Below, piece after piece: positions 17,562-25,943 of a stretch of DNA of 64,000 nucleotides. Under the pieces are notes generated by a model. That model searched no databases and was not told where the DNA came from. It saw only the letters and a program-made list of their open reading frames with translations. The translations under genes and the position numbers were made by a program. The DNA is from Desulfitobacterium_A sp034927245 (GTDB lineage Bacteria > Bacillota > Desulfitobacteriia > Desulfitobacteriales > Desulfitobacteriaceae), in the NCBI RefSeq assembly GCF_034927245.1, contig NZ_JAYFQK010000049.1, forward strand, positions 1 through 64,000. Reading direction: 5' to 3'. Within the stretch, counting starts at the first letter, position 1; each line of letters starts with the position of its first letter.

Positions 17562-19367
17562 CTACTCATCAATCTTCAAAACCGCCATAAACGCATCCTG
17601 CGGGATTTCCACGCTTCCGACCTGCTTCATGCGCTTCTTCCCTTCTTTTTGCTTTTCAAGAAGCTTGCGTTTCCGAGAAATATCCCCGCCATAACACTTC
17701 GCGAGAACATCCTTACGCATTGCGCGCACCGTTTCCCGAGCAACGACCTTCGACCCGATCACCGCTTGAATCGGCACCTCAAACAGTTGCCGCGGAATAA
17801 TTTCTCGTAATTTCTCCGCAAGCTTTCTCCCTCGGTTGGTCGCCTTATCCCTATGAACAATAAAGGAAAGCGCATCGACTAAATCCCCGTTTAAGAGAAT
17901 ATCGAGTTTAACGAGATTCGCCGCTTTATATCCGGATAGCTCATAATCCAAAGAAGCGTATCCTTTGGTTCGAGACTTCAGTTGATCAAAATAATCATAG
18001 ACAATTTCACTTAAAGGAAGTTCATAGGTGAGGCTTACCCGGTTAACGGATAAATAATCCATATTCAGAAATGTGCCTCGTTTTTCCTGATTTAGTTCCA
18101 TGATAGCCCCAACATAATCTGAAGGAACCATAATTGTCGCCTTAACCATAGGCTCCTCGATGCTAACAATCTCATCCGCAGGCGGCAGATTCGTCGGGTT
18201 GTCCACCTTCACAACTTCACCATCAGTCTTGTTTACATGGTACACCACGCTGGGAGCCGTCGTTATGAGATTAAGATCGTACTCCCGCTCCAACCGTTCT
18301 TGAATGACTTCCATGTGCAGGAGTCCGAGGAAACCGCAGCGATAACCAAAACCTAAAGCAACCGATGTCTCCGGCTCAAAAACAAGACTTGCATCATTGA
18401 GATTGAGTTTTTCCAAAGCATCCTTCAGCCGCTCATAATCACTCGAATCGACAGGATACAGACCGCAGAACACCATGGGTGTTGCTTTGCGGTAACCCGG
18501 GAGTGGAAAAAGCGCAGGATTATCCGCATCGGTAATCGTATCCCCGACTTGAGTATCTGTCACATTCTTAATGCTTGCCGCAATATATCCAACCTGACCC
18601 GCCTTTAATTCTTCAACTAAGCGCATTGCGGGTAAATACATGCCGACTTCAGTCACTTCAAAGACTCGGTTGTGGGACATCATTTTAATTTGAGTTCCTT
18701 TACCCACGCGTCCTTCCATGACGCGAACATGGGAAATTGCTCCTTTATACGCATCAAAATTCGAATCAAAAATCAAGGCCTTTAAAGGGGCACTGTCATC
18801 CCCTTGCGGCGCCGGAATTCTTTGAACAACGGCCTCCAAAATATCCTCAATGCCAATACCCGTTTTTGCCGAGGCAAGGATAGCCTCGCTGGCATCCAAA
18901 CCAATGACATCTTCGATTTCCTGTTTAACGCGGTCAGGATCAGCGCTGGGTAAATCGACCTTATTGATCACCGGAATAATTTCCAGGTTGTTTTCCAAGG
19001 CTAAATAAACGTTTGCCAACGTTTGGGCTTCGATCCCTTGGGCTGCATCCACAACCAATAGAGCCCCTTCACAGGCGGCTAAACTTCGTGACACTTCATA
19101 GGTAAAGTCCACATGTCCCGGGGTATCAATCAAGTTCAGCTCGTAAATCTGGCCGTCTTTCGCTTTATACTGCAGCTTAACCGTTTGGAGTTTGATCGTA
19201 ATTCCACGCTCCCGCTCCAAATCCATGGAATCGAGAACCTGGTCCTCCATCTCCCGCTTCGAAAGTGCTCCGGTATATTCAATCAGACGATCTGCTAACG
19301 TCGATTTACCATGGTCGATGTGCGCAATTATTGAAAAATTTCGTATGCGTTGTGACGCTTGTGCCAC
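17562..19367 (-). CDS. lepA: Elongation factor 4 (LepA)
   Basis: 601 aa, full length. The GTPase domain has AHIDHGKSTLADRL (G1), DTPGHVDF (G3) and NKVDLP (G4). EF-G-like domains II, III and V follow, and the LepA-specific C-terminal domain ends with YGGDISRKRKLLEKQKEGKKRMKQ. LepA/EF4 acts on the ribosome during 30S biogenesis and stalled translocation. The start is GTG at 19367 with GAGGG upstream. In Firmicutes it typically sits between spoIIP and hemW, as it roughly does here. Confidence 0.96.
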   Translation of the reverse strand: MAQASQRIRNFSIIAHIDHGKSTLADRLIEYTGALSKREMEDQVLDSMDLERERGITIKLQTVKLQYKAKDGQIYELNLIDTPGHVDFTYEVSRSLAACEGALLVVDAAQGIEAQTLANVYLALENNLEIIPVINKVDLPSADPDRVKQEIEDVIGLDASEAILASAKTGIGIEDILEAVVQRIPAPQGDDSAPLKALIFDSNFDAYKGAISHVRVMEGRVGKGTQIKMMSHNRVFEVTEVGMYLPAMRLVEELKAGQVGYIAASIKNVTDTQVGDTITDADNPALFPLPGYRKATPMVFCGLYPVDSSDYERLKDALEKLNLNDASLVFEPETSVALGFGYRCGFLGLLHMEVIQERLEREYDLNLITTAPSVVYHVNKTDGEVVKVDNPTNLPPADEIVSIEEPMVKATIMVPSDYVGAIMELNQEKRGTFLNMDYLSVNRVSLTYELPLSEIVYDYFDQLKSRTKGYASLDYELSGYKAANLVKLDILLNGDLVDALSFIVHRDKATNRGRKLAEKLREIIPRQLFEVPIQAVIGSKVVARETVRAMRKDVLAKCYGGDISRKRKLLEKQKEGKKRMKQVGSVEIPQDAFMAVLKIDE

Positions 19368-19487
19368 GAATTTTCCCTCATTCCGTAAATTTAATATCTA
19401 AAATATTATTATACCAGAATATGAGGGAAATCAGCAAGAAAATACACGCCCCCTCTTTAGGCTGCGCCCTTGCCGGGCGCATATTAA

Positions 19488-19519
19488 AAGCCTGCATCAC
19501 CCAAAAGTGACGCAGGCTT
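19488..19519. terminator. Hairpin between the in-frame-UGA gene and lepA
   Basis: Stem AAGCCTGC-TCAC / GTGA-GCAGGCTT with one mismatch and a 6-base loop. On the minus strand it is followed by TTTTAAT, a moderate intrinsic terminator. Confidence 0.65.
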
Positions 19520-19529
19520 CTAAGCTGTG

Positions 19530-19898
19530 TCAAGCGGATTCCCCGGTAATCAAAATATAATCGCCGATTGCCATTAATGTTTGATCAAAGTATGCCTGAA
19601 GTAGTTTAGAACGTTCTTCCTCAGAAAATGAATAATAGGTTCCGCATTTTCCCTGAAGAAGGATCTTACTTTCTGACCGCAAAACTTGCCGCCAAAGTTG
19701 TTGCCTTCATATTGCACTATCGGGGAATGCGATAATTTTCTCCATGCTAATTTGTTTATCCGGCTCTATCCAAAGATACTCATCGTTAAAAGACCTTATC
19801 TCTCCTTCGATAAATTGAGGCGGTTGACCTTCTAATAATAAGTCTGCTTTGGTCCTGTCAGCCAAACAACCTTTTAAATAATCGTGAAGTGCTGACAT
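19530..19898 (-). CDS. Small gene interrupted by an in-frame UGA
   Basis: From the ATG at 19898 (excellent AAAGGAGGGTGA) 63 codons read MSALHDYLKGCLADRTK...KIIAFPDSAI and stop at TGA 19709-19707. The same frame then stays open for 58 more codons (RQQLWRQVLRSESK...DYILITGESA) to a TGA at 19532-19530. The second half looks like genuine protein (LLQGKCGTYYSFSEEERSK) and has no start of its own with a ribosome-binding site. A 9-bp stem-loop lies immediately behind the UGA (19679-19704). Options are a recent nonsense mutation, readthrough, or selenocysteine. The family is not recognised. It lies between murJ and lepA. Confidence 0.6.
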
Positions 19899-20002
19899 TG
19901 GCTATCACCCTCCTTTTAAAAGACATGAGGCTGGTAAAAATTTCATAGTTCAACCCCAATACTACATTCAGTAATAAGCTAAGTCAAGCAAATCGGATAT
20001 GA

Positions 20003-21565
20003 TTAACGATGGAGTTTTTTCTCAACAACCCCCAGTGTTTGGTTAAATTCCTCCATCCGCATCAGCTTGGCCTCTCCGGCAAAGATCACCGCACCGAGGA
20101 CAGTTCCCGTAATCAGGATGATGATTGACCCCACCGTACCCGAGCCTAAATAAGGGGTCAGCCATTTCGCCCAAATCGCTACGGCACCCCCCATGACGAG
20201 AGACGCAGCTAATGTTTTCAGAGTCGTCTGCAGAATCCTTATGCCGTCAATATGTTTCAGCCGTTTACGTAAAACATAGAAAAGCATGATCATATTAACG
20301 ATCGCCGCTAAAGAGGTGGCAAAAGCCAAACCACCGGCCTGAAGCGGGTTAACAAGCAAAAACATAAAAACAACATTGGCGATCATCGAAATAACCCCTA
20401 AAATAACAGGAGTCCAAGTTTCCTGCAGCGCATAGAACATTCGAGGCAGAATTTGAATGACCGATTGAGCTGAGATGCCCACGCAAAAAAAGAAAAGAGG
20501 GATAGCCGTTGCTAAGGTATCCTCTGCCGTAAAGGCTCCATGCTGAAATAGAACCCTAATTAGGGGATAGCGTAAAACGATCATCCCTATTGAAATCGGT
20601 ACAGTAATAAATATGACCATTCGTACGGCGCTCGAAGAGGTGGCGATGAACTCTTTCCAATGTTTAAGAGCCGCATGTTCATTTAATGTAGGGAAAGCTG
20701 CCACAGCGATAGCAAATGCAAAGATTCCGACCGGGAGCTGGAACAAACGATAGGAATACCAAATTGAAGTAATACTTCCTGCAACGAGATGCGAACCGAG
20801 ATTCGAATTGACTACAACCTGAATCTGGTTCAAAGCATAGCTTAAAATTATGGGAACAGCCAGTGTCGCTATCCGCTTCACTCCCGGATGATGCCAGTCA
20901 ATAATGGGGTAATACCGTAGACCAACCCGGCGCAAGGCCGGAATTTGCACAACAAAGTTCATCAATGCCCCGACCACAACCCCGATTGCAAAACCGGAGA
21001 TCGTTTCCGGTTTGTCCGGTCGTGCCAGAATAATTCCGAAGAGAATGATACAAGCATTATAGAGCACGGTTCCTAAGGCAGAGGGCCAAAATATTTTATA
21101 GGAATTGAGAACTCCCATAGTAATTCCGCTTAAAGCCAGAAGCAAAGGCTGGATCAAAATAATCCGGGTTAAATGAATGGCTAAAACCTTATTTTCTTCC
21201 GAAAATCCTGGAACTTGCAATTGAATGAATTGGGGAGTGAAAATCAGGGCTAAAACTACCAACACACCCAAACCGATAAAGATAAGATTGACAACGGAGC
21301 TTACAACACGCCAGCCTTCCTCTTCATTATTTTTATGGATATATTCAGAGAACACAGGTATAAAGGCAGAGCTTAACACTCCGCCCACAAGCAGCCAATA
21401 AATCAGATCGGGAAGAATAAACGCAGTATTGTAAGCATCAGTGGCACTGGTTTTGCCAAAATAACCGGCCATGATCGATTCCCGGAAAAAGCCCAGAATT
21501 CTTGAGGCTAACTGCGCCACCATCAATAGTCCGGCCGCTTTTGCTACAGTTTTTGTCGCTGACAT
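20003..21565 (-). CDS. murJ: Lipid II flippase MurJ (MviN family)
   Basis: About 520 aa with about 14 membrane segments. It begins MSATKTVAKAAGLLMVAQLASRILGFFRESIMAGYFG, typical of MviN/MurJ, including the conserved RILGFFRE and the ATDAYNTAFILPDLIYWLL segment. It flips lipid II across the membrane for peptidoglycan synthesis. The start is ATG 21565 after AAGGGG; an in-frame TTG at 21583 overlaps that site. It follows spoIIP by about 95 bp on the same strand; Firmicutes often have several paralogues, so this copy could be sporulation-associated. Confidence 0.9.
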   Translation of the reverse strand: MSATKTVAKAAGLLMVAQLASRILGFFRESIMAGYFGKTSATDAYNTAFILPDLIYWLLVGGVLSSAFIPVFSEYIHKNNEEEGWRVVSSVVNLIFIGLGVLVVLALIFTPQFIQLQVPGFSEENKVLAIHLTRIILIQPLLLALSGITMGVLNSYKIFWPSALGTVLYNACIILFGIILARPDKPETISGFAIGVVVGALMNFVVQIPALRRVGLRYYPIIDWHHPGVKRIATLAVPIILSYALNQIQVVVNSNLGSHLVAGSITSIWYSYRLFQLPVGIFAFAIAVAAFPTLNEHAALKHWKEFIATSSSAVRMVIFITVPISIGMIVLRYPLIRVLFQHGAFTAEDTLATAIPLFFFCVGISAQSVIQILPRMFYALQETWTPVILGVISMIANVVFMFLLVNPLQAGGLAFATSLAAIVNMIMLFYVLRKRLKHIDGIRILQTTLKTLAASLVMGGAVAIWAKWLTPYLGSGTVGSIIILITGTVLGAVIFAGEAKLMRMEEFNQTLGVVEKKLHR

Positions 21566-21658
21566 ACCTTCTGTCCCCTTCAATCGTTGTTCGGAAAAGT
21601 ATAATGCTTAACTTTAAAATTATACCATCTTTTAGATTAAGGGGGAAGAAGAGTCAAG

Positions 21659-22753
21659 CTAATGATTTTTGAGCCAATCTGCGAGTACATCGGCTAAGGC
21701 CTCAGCCGCCCCATTAGCCTCCTCCGGCGTATTGAGCTGACTTCCGATCTCTAAAAGCAAGGCCCCGTCGGCAAGGTGTTGGTTATAGCGCGCATCGGAA
21801 GCGTACCTGATCCGCGTATCGAATAAGCCCGGATATTTATTCTCAGCGATAGAAATCAGCCCCTCGGCAACCTCCAGATTTTTCTTCCAGTGAGGATTTT
21901 TCTGCCCGATAACAATCATAATTTTTCCGACTTTTTTGTCATTGATCGTCGTTGTTGCTTTACTCACATTGGGCGGAAGTCCATCACGATGCAAATCAAT
22001 CAGCAGCTTCAGAGATGGGTTGTCCTGCAAAAGTCGAGTTGCGGTAAGGATAGATTTACTATAGGCATGATTGAAATCTACGGCATCATGAATCTGTAAA
22101 GCTTGCTGAGTCGGTATGCCTTTTTTGTCAAGTGCCTTTTTTAACGTTGTCCCGACGGTTACAACATCGCCATTTTCGCCCTCCCGTCGTTCGGGACCGC
22201 CGTCTCCCGTATACCCTTCCGAATTATGGGTGTGATAAATGCCGACAAGCGCCTTGGCACTTCCCGGGCTGGGTTGGGAATTAGGAGTTTGATCTTGCGA
22301 ATCTCCCTGATGATTCCCTGAATCCTGAGGAATAGGTTCGAGACTCGGGCCCGAATCCAATCCCTCAAATTCAGGGTCCTTCGGATTATAGGCCCATCCA
22401 ATCCAAGCTGGGCCCCCAGGCGGTGGAGTAAAATAACTGAAGAAATAGGTGCGAGTATCTGACAAATTAACTCCCGTCAACAAGAACATTCCCAGTGATG
22501 CTCCTTGATTCCGAACTTGATCTAGGTGGGGACGTTCGGGAGCAGAATATCCCGGGATTCCTTCCATTAGAACTGCTTCAAACGGGAATTCCTGCTGTAC
22601 CAATAACTCAACAAGCTGACGAGAACTTCCTTGTTCCAATGCATAAATAAATAGTCCTAAGAAGAGGAGAGCCAGTAAAACAAAAAGTATTCCACGTGCC
22701 CAACGCGAGGTCGGCCAAAGTTTCCATTTTAAATGAATTTTTGGGTGTAACAA
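21659..22753 (-). CDS. spoIIP: Stage II sporulation protein P
   Basis: 364 aa. A cytoplasmic N-terminus, one TM helix (about 20-42) and an external domain with a Ser/Gln/Pro-rich linker (about 150-172) lead to the SpoIIP catalytic region: HTHNSEGYTG, LLIDLHRDGLP and LLEIGSQLNT. SpoIIP is the amidase/endopeptidase partner of SpoIID and SpoIIM in engulfment. The start is TTG 22753, with AGGAGG at 22768-22763. That ribosome-binding site lies on the 3' arm of a strong hairpin (22755-22801). Its presence marks the organism as a spore former. Confidence 0.94.
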   Translation of the reverse strand: MLHPKIHLKWKLWPTSRWARGILFVLLALLFLGLFIYALEQGSSRQLVELLVQQEFPFEAVLMEGIPGYSAPERPHLDQVRNQGASLGMFLLTGVNLSDTRTYFFSYFTPPPGGPAWIGWAYNPKDPEFEGLDSGPSLEPIPQDSGNHQGDSQDQTPNSQPSPGSAKALVGIYHTHNSEGYTGDGGPERREGENGDVVTVGTTLKKALDKKGIPTQQALQIHDAVDFNHAYSKSILTATRLLQDNPSLKLLIDLHRDGLPPNVSKATTTINDKKVGKIMIVIGQKNPHWKKNLEVAEGLISIAENKYPGLFDTRIRYASDARYNQHLADGALLLEIGSQLNTPEEANGAAEALADVLADWLKNH

Positions 22754-22754
22754 A

Positions 22755-22801
22755 AGACTTGTCCTCCTTTCCTTTATTAAAGGAATATGAAGGACAAGTC
22801 T
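22755..22801 (-). promoter_or_regulatory. Hairpin overlapping the spoIIP ribosome-binding site
   Basis: An 11-bp perfect outer stem (AGACTTGTCCT / AGGACAAGTCT) encloses an inner TTCCTTT / AAAGGAA stem. On the minus strand the 3' arm contains part of the AGGAGG of spoIIP and is followed by TTTTG. It may terminate the upstream holin-like gene, mask the spoIIP start, or both. Confidence 0.6.
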
Positions 22802-22822
22802 CTGTTAGAACAGATTGTTCTC

Positions 22823-23155
22823 TTAACGCAGTTCTGTGGGAACAAAACTATCCACAATTCCAATGACCAAGGAAGCCAGCAAAGCCCCAAAGATTGAAAC
22901 TCGAATAGCTCCCGGAACGATAAATTGGGTTAGATAAATAACAACTGCAGCGGTAATAAACCCAATTGTCCCGCGGTGAAGGCGTGTAATCTTTTCTTTG
23001 CCGAAGGCAAGCTCGACAACATAACCCAAAACAGCAATGACTACAGCGGCAATCAGCGCACCTGTAAATCCGGCTACCCTCAGACCCGGAACAAAGTAGC
23101 TCGTCAGGAGCAAAACGATCGCAGAAACAATAAACCGAACAATCATACCTAACAT
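22823..23155 (-). CDS. Phage holin family 4-like (YvlD-type) membrane protein
   Basis: 110 aa with four hydrophobic helices (about 4-22, 30-50, 62-82 and 87-104). Family features are SYFVPGLRVAGFTGALIAAVVIAVLGY and QFIVPGAIRVSIFGALLASLVIGIVD. It matches the small membrane proteins annotated 'phage holin family 4' or YvlD, which are chromosomal and not shown to lyse cells. The start ATG has AGGAGGG upstream. It precedes spoIIP on the same strand. Confidence 0.82.
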   Translation of the reverse strand: MLGMIVRFIVSAIVLLLTSYFVPGLRVAGFTGALIAAVVIAVLGYVVELAFGKEKITRLHRGTIGFITAAVVIYLTQFIVPGAIRVSIFGALLASLVIGIVDSFVPTELR

Positions 23156-23398
23156 AAAAAGCCCTCCTATCTTTATTGACCTAAAATTTTTGACTTAGAC
23201 TTCAGAATATAGTCTGAACAAATTTCTTTTATTTTATCCGAAAGAATTTTTCCGGAAGTTTAGGTTTAGCTTCAACCTTTCGCCTTTCGATGTTTTTCGA
23301 GATTCAATCGATTATTTCTTGAATTATTCATTAATGGATGTTAGAATGTAGGTTGTGTAAACTGTTGGAAAGTTTAAATCCAAAGGGGGTGACCACCA

Positions 23399-23671
23399 GT
23401 GCCAAATATTAAGTCCGCTATTAAAAGAGTTGAATTGACCAAAGCTCGCGCGCTTAAAAATGCTGCCGCTAAATCTACTTTACGGACAACACTTCGTCGT
23501 TTTGATGAATCCTTAAGCACAGACGCCGAAACCGCTAAAGTAGCTTTAAGCAAAGCAACCCGCGCTTTGGATAAAGCTACTACCAAAGGGTTAGTTCATA
23601 AAAACACGGCTGCCCGCAAAAAGTCCCGTTTATGCAAACGTTATGCGCAGCAATTCGCACAAGTCGGCTAA
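23399..23671 (+). CDS. rpsT: 30S ribosomal protein S20
   Basis: 90 aa. PNIKSAIKRVELTKARALKNAAAKS opens the protein and KGLVHKNTAARKKSRLCKRYAQ closes it, both typical of S20, a primary 16S rRNA-binding protein. The start is GTG at 23399 with AAGGGGGTGA upstream. It is divergent from the holin-like/spoIIP genes; the 240-bp upstream gap must contain its promoter, but I see no clear consensus boxes. Confidence 0.96.
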   Translation: MPNIKSAIKRVELTKARALKNAAAKSTLRTTLRRFDESLSTDAETAKVALSKATRALDKATTKGLVHKNTAARKKSRLCKRYAQQFAQVG

Positions 23672-23782
23672 TAATTGCTTTTAACTAAGTTATTTATAAA
23701 CGACATAAAAAAAGTGGCGTTAAAGGCGCGGTTTAATAGGGAAACTTGTTGAACCATACCCCAAACCGATACGGAAATGCAA

Positions 23783-23836
23783 AAGAGAGGTGTTGTCCCG
23801 CAAGGGATAGCACCTCTCTCTTATTATTTTTTGAAG
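23783..23836 (+). terminator. Terminator downstream of rpsT
   Basis: A long interrupted stem with AAGAGAGGTG at the base and CACCTCTCTCTT on the other arm, including an inner TCCC-GCAA-GGGA, is followed by TTATTATTTTTT. It separates rpsT from the toxin-antitoxin pair. Confidence 0.85.
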
Positions 23837-23940
23837 AGAACTAAATCATTTATTACTTAATGCACAAGTCTGAATAATGTATTGCTAAACGTTATACAAT
23901 AGAATACAATATTTAAAAGGAAAGGTGGTGCTATGCTATT

Positions 23941-24237
23941 ATGGCTGCTAAAACAGCAAATGTCCTTGCCCGTGTCGAGCCGGAAATAAAGGAAAAAGCA
24001 GAAGCGATCATGTCAAAACTGGGGATTCCGGCTTCCGTTGTAATCAATATGCTCTACAAACAAATCGTCATGACGAAGAGTATTCCGTTCTCTCTGTCAA
24101 TCCCCACTGCTCCAATGGCGATTGATGAAATGGACGCGACATTTAACGCAATCATGCAAAAAGGGTTAGACGAAGCAAAGGCAGACCGTTCTCGCCCTGC
24201 TTCAGAGGTATTTTCAGAGTTAAGGCGAGAATTATAA
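23941..24237 (+). CDS. RelB/DinJ-family antitoxin
   Basis: 98 aa. It begins MAAKTANVLARVEPEIKEKAEAIMSKLGIPASVVINMLYKQIV, the ribbon-helix-helix DNA-binding dimerisation region of RelB/DinJ antitoxins. The C-terminal half (EMDATFNAIMQKGLDEAKADRSR..EVFSELRREL) should wrap the toxin. AAAGGTGG lies 12 bases before the ATG. The toxin gene starts four bases after its stop. Such antitoxins autorepress their promoter. Confidence 0.9.
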   Translation: MAAKTANVLARVEPEIKEKAEAIMSKLGIPASVVINMLYKQIVMTKSIPFSLSIPTAPMAIDEMDATFNAIMQKGLDEAKADRSRPASEVFSELRREL

Positions 24238-24240
24238 TTG

Positions 24241-24579
24241 ATGGCAGATAAGACATACTTTGTTAAAATCACCACTCTGGCAGAGGAACAAATGCAAGCA
24301 ATCGTTAAATACATTGCTTCCGAGTTAAAGGCTCCCAAAGCCGCCCTACGTTTGCTTGATGAAATTGAAAGTGCAATTTCATCTCTATCTCAATTTCCCC
24401 AGCGGGTAGCATTGACAGAAGACGAACCGTGGCGAAGCTTAGGAATTCATAAAATGCCAGCTAAGAACTTTCTCGTCTACTATTGGATTGACGAAGAAAA
24501 TATTAAGGTTCAGGTTACTGCCATTATTAATGGCAATCGTGACCAGCTAAATCAGCTTTCACAGATGGATATGGAATAA
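24241..24579 (+). CDS. ParE/RelE-superfamily toxin
   Basis: 112 aa. It begins MADKTYFVKITTLAEEQMQAIVKYIASEL and has the conserved core ALRLLDEIESAISSLSQFPQRVAL and FLVYYWIDEENIKVQVTAIINGNRDQ. The helical hairpin and beta-sheet order fit the ParE branch (gyrase poisons) better than ribosome-dependent RelE nucleases, though sequence alone does not settle this. It is co-transcribed with the antitoxin and closed by its own terminator. The module is inserted between rpsT and holA. Confidence 0.87.
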   Translation: MADKTYFVKITTLAEEQMQAIVKYIASELKAPKAALRLLDEIESAISSLSQFPQRVALTEDEPWRSLGIHKMPAKNFLVYYWIDEENIKVQVTAIINGNRDQLNQLSQMDME

Positions 24580-24585
24580 ACAAAG

Positions 24586-24626
24586 CGAGGAAGCTATCCG
24601 AAAAGATAACATCCTCGTTTTATTTT
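24586..24626 (+). terminator. Terminator after the toxin-antitoxin pair
   Basis: Stem CGAGGA...TCCTCG with an inner CTATC/GATA pairing, followed by TTTTATTTT. Convergent with holA. Confidence 0.8.
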
Positions 24627-24668
24627 GGAAAATGTGTCTAATGATTCGCTGCTCTTTTTACTAAAATT

Positions 24669-25667
24669 TCACAGGGTACAGAATTTCGCCACCATCAATT
24701 CCAGCAGGAATGTCGCCTCACCTTTGCCTGTTTTAATTCCTAATTCCGCAGTTAAGCATTCCTGAAGCGCTGTCACCAAATGCTGCCAACTCAGTTTTTC
24801 AGACTGTTTCCAAACTTTTTGTGCTTCATAAGGCTTCATTCCCAATAAACGAGGAGCGTCATGTACGTTTCCGCCCTTTTGCCGCAAGGCTTGAGTCCCA
24901 AGAAGCATCCGCACCTGCCGAACCATAAGGGTCAAAACTTTAAGGGGGTGCTCCTGACGCAGTACTTGATGAAGCTTTTGCAAAGCGAGTGCACTCGAAC
25001 GTGCGGCTACAGCATCTAAAAGTTCAAAAATTGTGGCCTCAGACGTTTGCGGAACAATTTCCTTAATATCCTCTGCTCGGATCATTTCCCGATCTCCGAC
25101 ATATAACACAAGTTTATCAAGTTCTTGGCTTAGCACTCCCGGTTGATGCCCAGCCCATTCTAAGAAAAGCGTTTTAACATCGGAACGCATTTTTTTCCCT
25201 CGTTCCTTAAGCTCATCATCCAGCCAAACGTGCCAGTCTTGAACCCGTTTCGGCGCAGTGAATTCCACAATTACACCGGCTTGCTCGACGGCTTTGTAGA
25301 ACTTACGTCCTTTATGTACACTATCCGCTAAAAACAAAAGACATGTTCCCGGATTAGGGTTCTTAAAATATTCAAAAAAGGGATCTAAATTGTTCCCCTG
25401 TCCCTCCTGAAAATAGGGAATATCCTCAACGATCAACAACCGACCCTGAAAAAAAGAAACCGTATTGGCAGATTCAATAATTTCAAGGGGTGTCACATTA
25501 CGAGCCGACAGAACTTCAATCCCGCTCCCGGAAGGGTCCGTCTCCAAATAAGAGCTTTTGAGAAGCTGAATTGCCTCCTGAAGAAGGTAATGCTCTTCAC
25601 CATACCAAAGATAAACCGAAGGAAGGCCGGTCTGGATTGCTTGCTTAATTTGTTCGATTTCTCGCAT
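24669..25667 (-). CDS. holA: DNA polymerase III delta subunit
   Basis: 332 aa, the HolA length. It begins MREIEQIKQAIQTGLPSVYLWYGEEHYLLQEAI, then the clamp-loader region with FFQGRLLIVEDIPYFQ, FLADSVHKGRKFYKAVEQ and EWAGHQPGVLSQELDKL. The C-terminal collar domain is MKPYEAQKVWKQSEKLSWQHLVTALQECLTAELGIKTG. It opens the beta clamp during loading. In Firmicutes holA usually lies between comEC and rpsT, matching this region. Confidence 0.93.
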   Translation of the reverse strand: MREIEQIKQAIQTGLPSVYLWYGEEHYLLQEAIQLLKSSYLETDPSGSGIEVLSARNVTPLEIIESANTVSFFQGRLLIVEDIPYFQEGQGNNLDPFFEYFKNPNPGTCLLFLADSVHKGRKFYKAVEQAGVIVEFTAPKRVQDWHVWLDDELKERGKKMRSDVKTLFLEWAGHQPGVLSQELDKLVLYVGDREMIRAEDIKEIVPQTSEATIFELLDAVAARSSALALQKLHQVLRQEHPLKVLTLMVRQVRMLLGTQALRQKGGNVHDAPRLLGMKPYEAQKVWKQSEKLSWQHLVTALQECLTAELGIKTGKGEATFLLELMVAKFCTL

Positions 25668-25790
25668 TTATTTACCCCCTCCCCCTTTATTCTAAAGAAA
25701 ACTTGGCTTGCGCCAAGCTTCTAGAGCAGGCGGAAGCCTTAGTTGCACTTATGCTATCTGCCCAAAACTTATCTTTCTGTTAGTATAAAC

Positions 25791-25819
25791 AAAAAGAACC
25801 CCTCCAGCAAGTGAAGGGG
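25791..25819 (-). terminator. Terminator after the lysine permease
   Basis: On the minus strand CCCCTTCACTTGCTGGAGGGG forms a short stem followed by TTCTTTTTG. An ORF across 25749-25937 on this strand is not credible. Confidence 0.7.
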
Positions 25820-25943
25820 CAAAAGAAAGAGGAGGAGAAAAGAGATGTTCCTCCCTATTCTTACCGAGATAAGGCTTTTTATACCATAATAGGAAAATAA
25901 ATATTTTTCTATTATAAACGTCCTTTATTATGAACACTTTCTA

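Noticed and set aside
25749..25937. 62-codon minus-strand ORF after the lysine permease
   Set aside because: It contains the permease terminator and resembles no protein.
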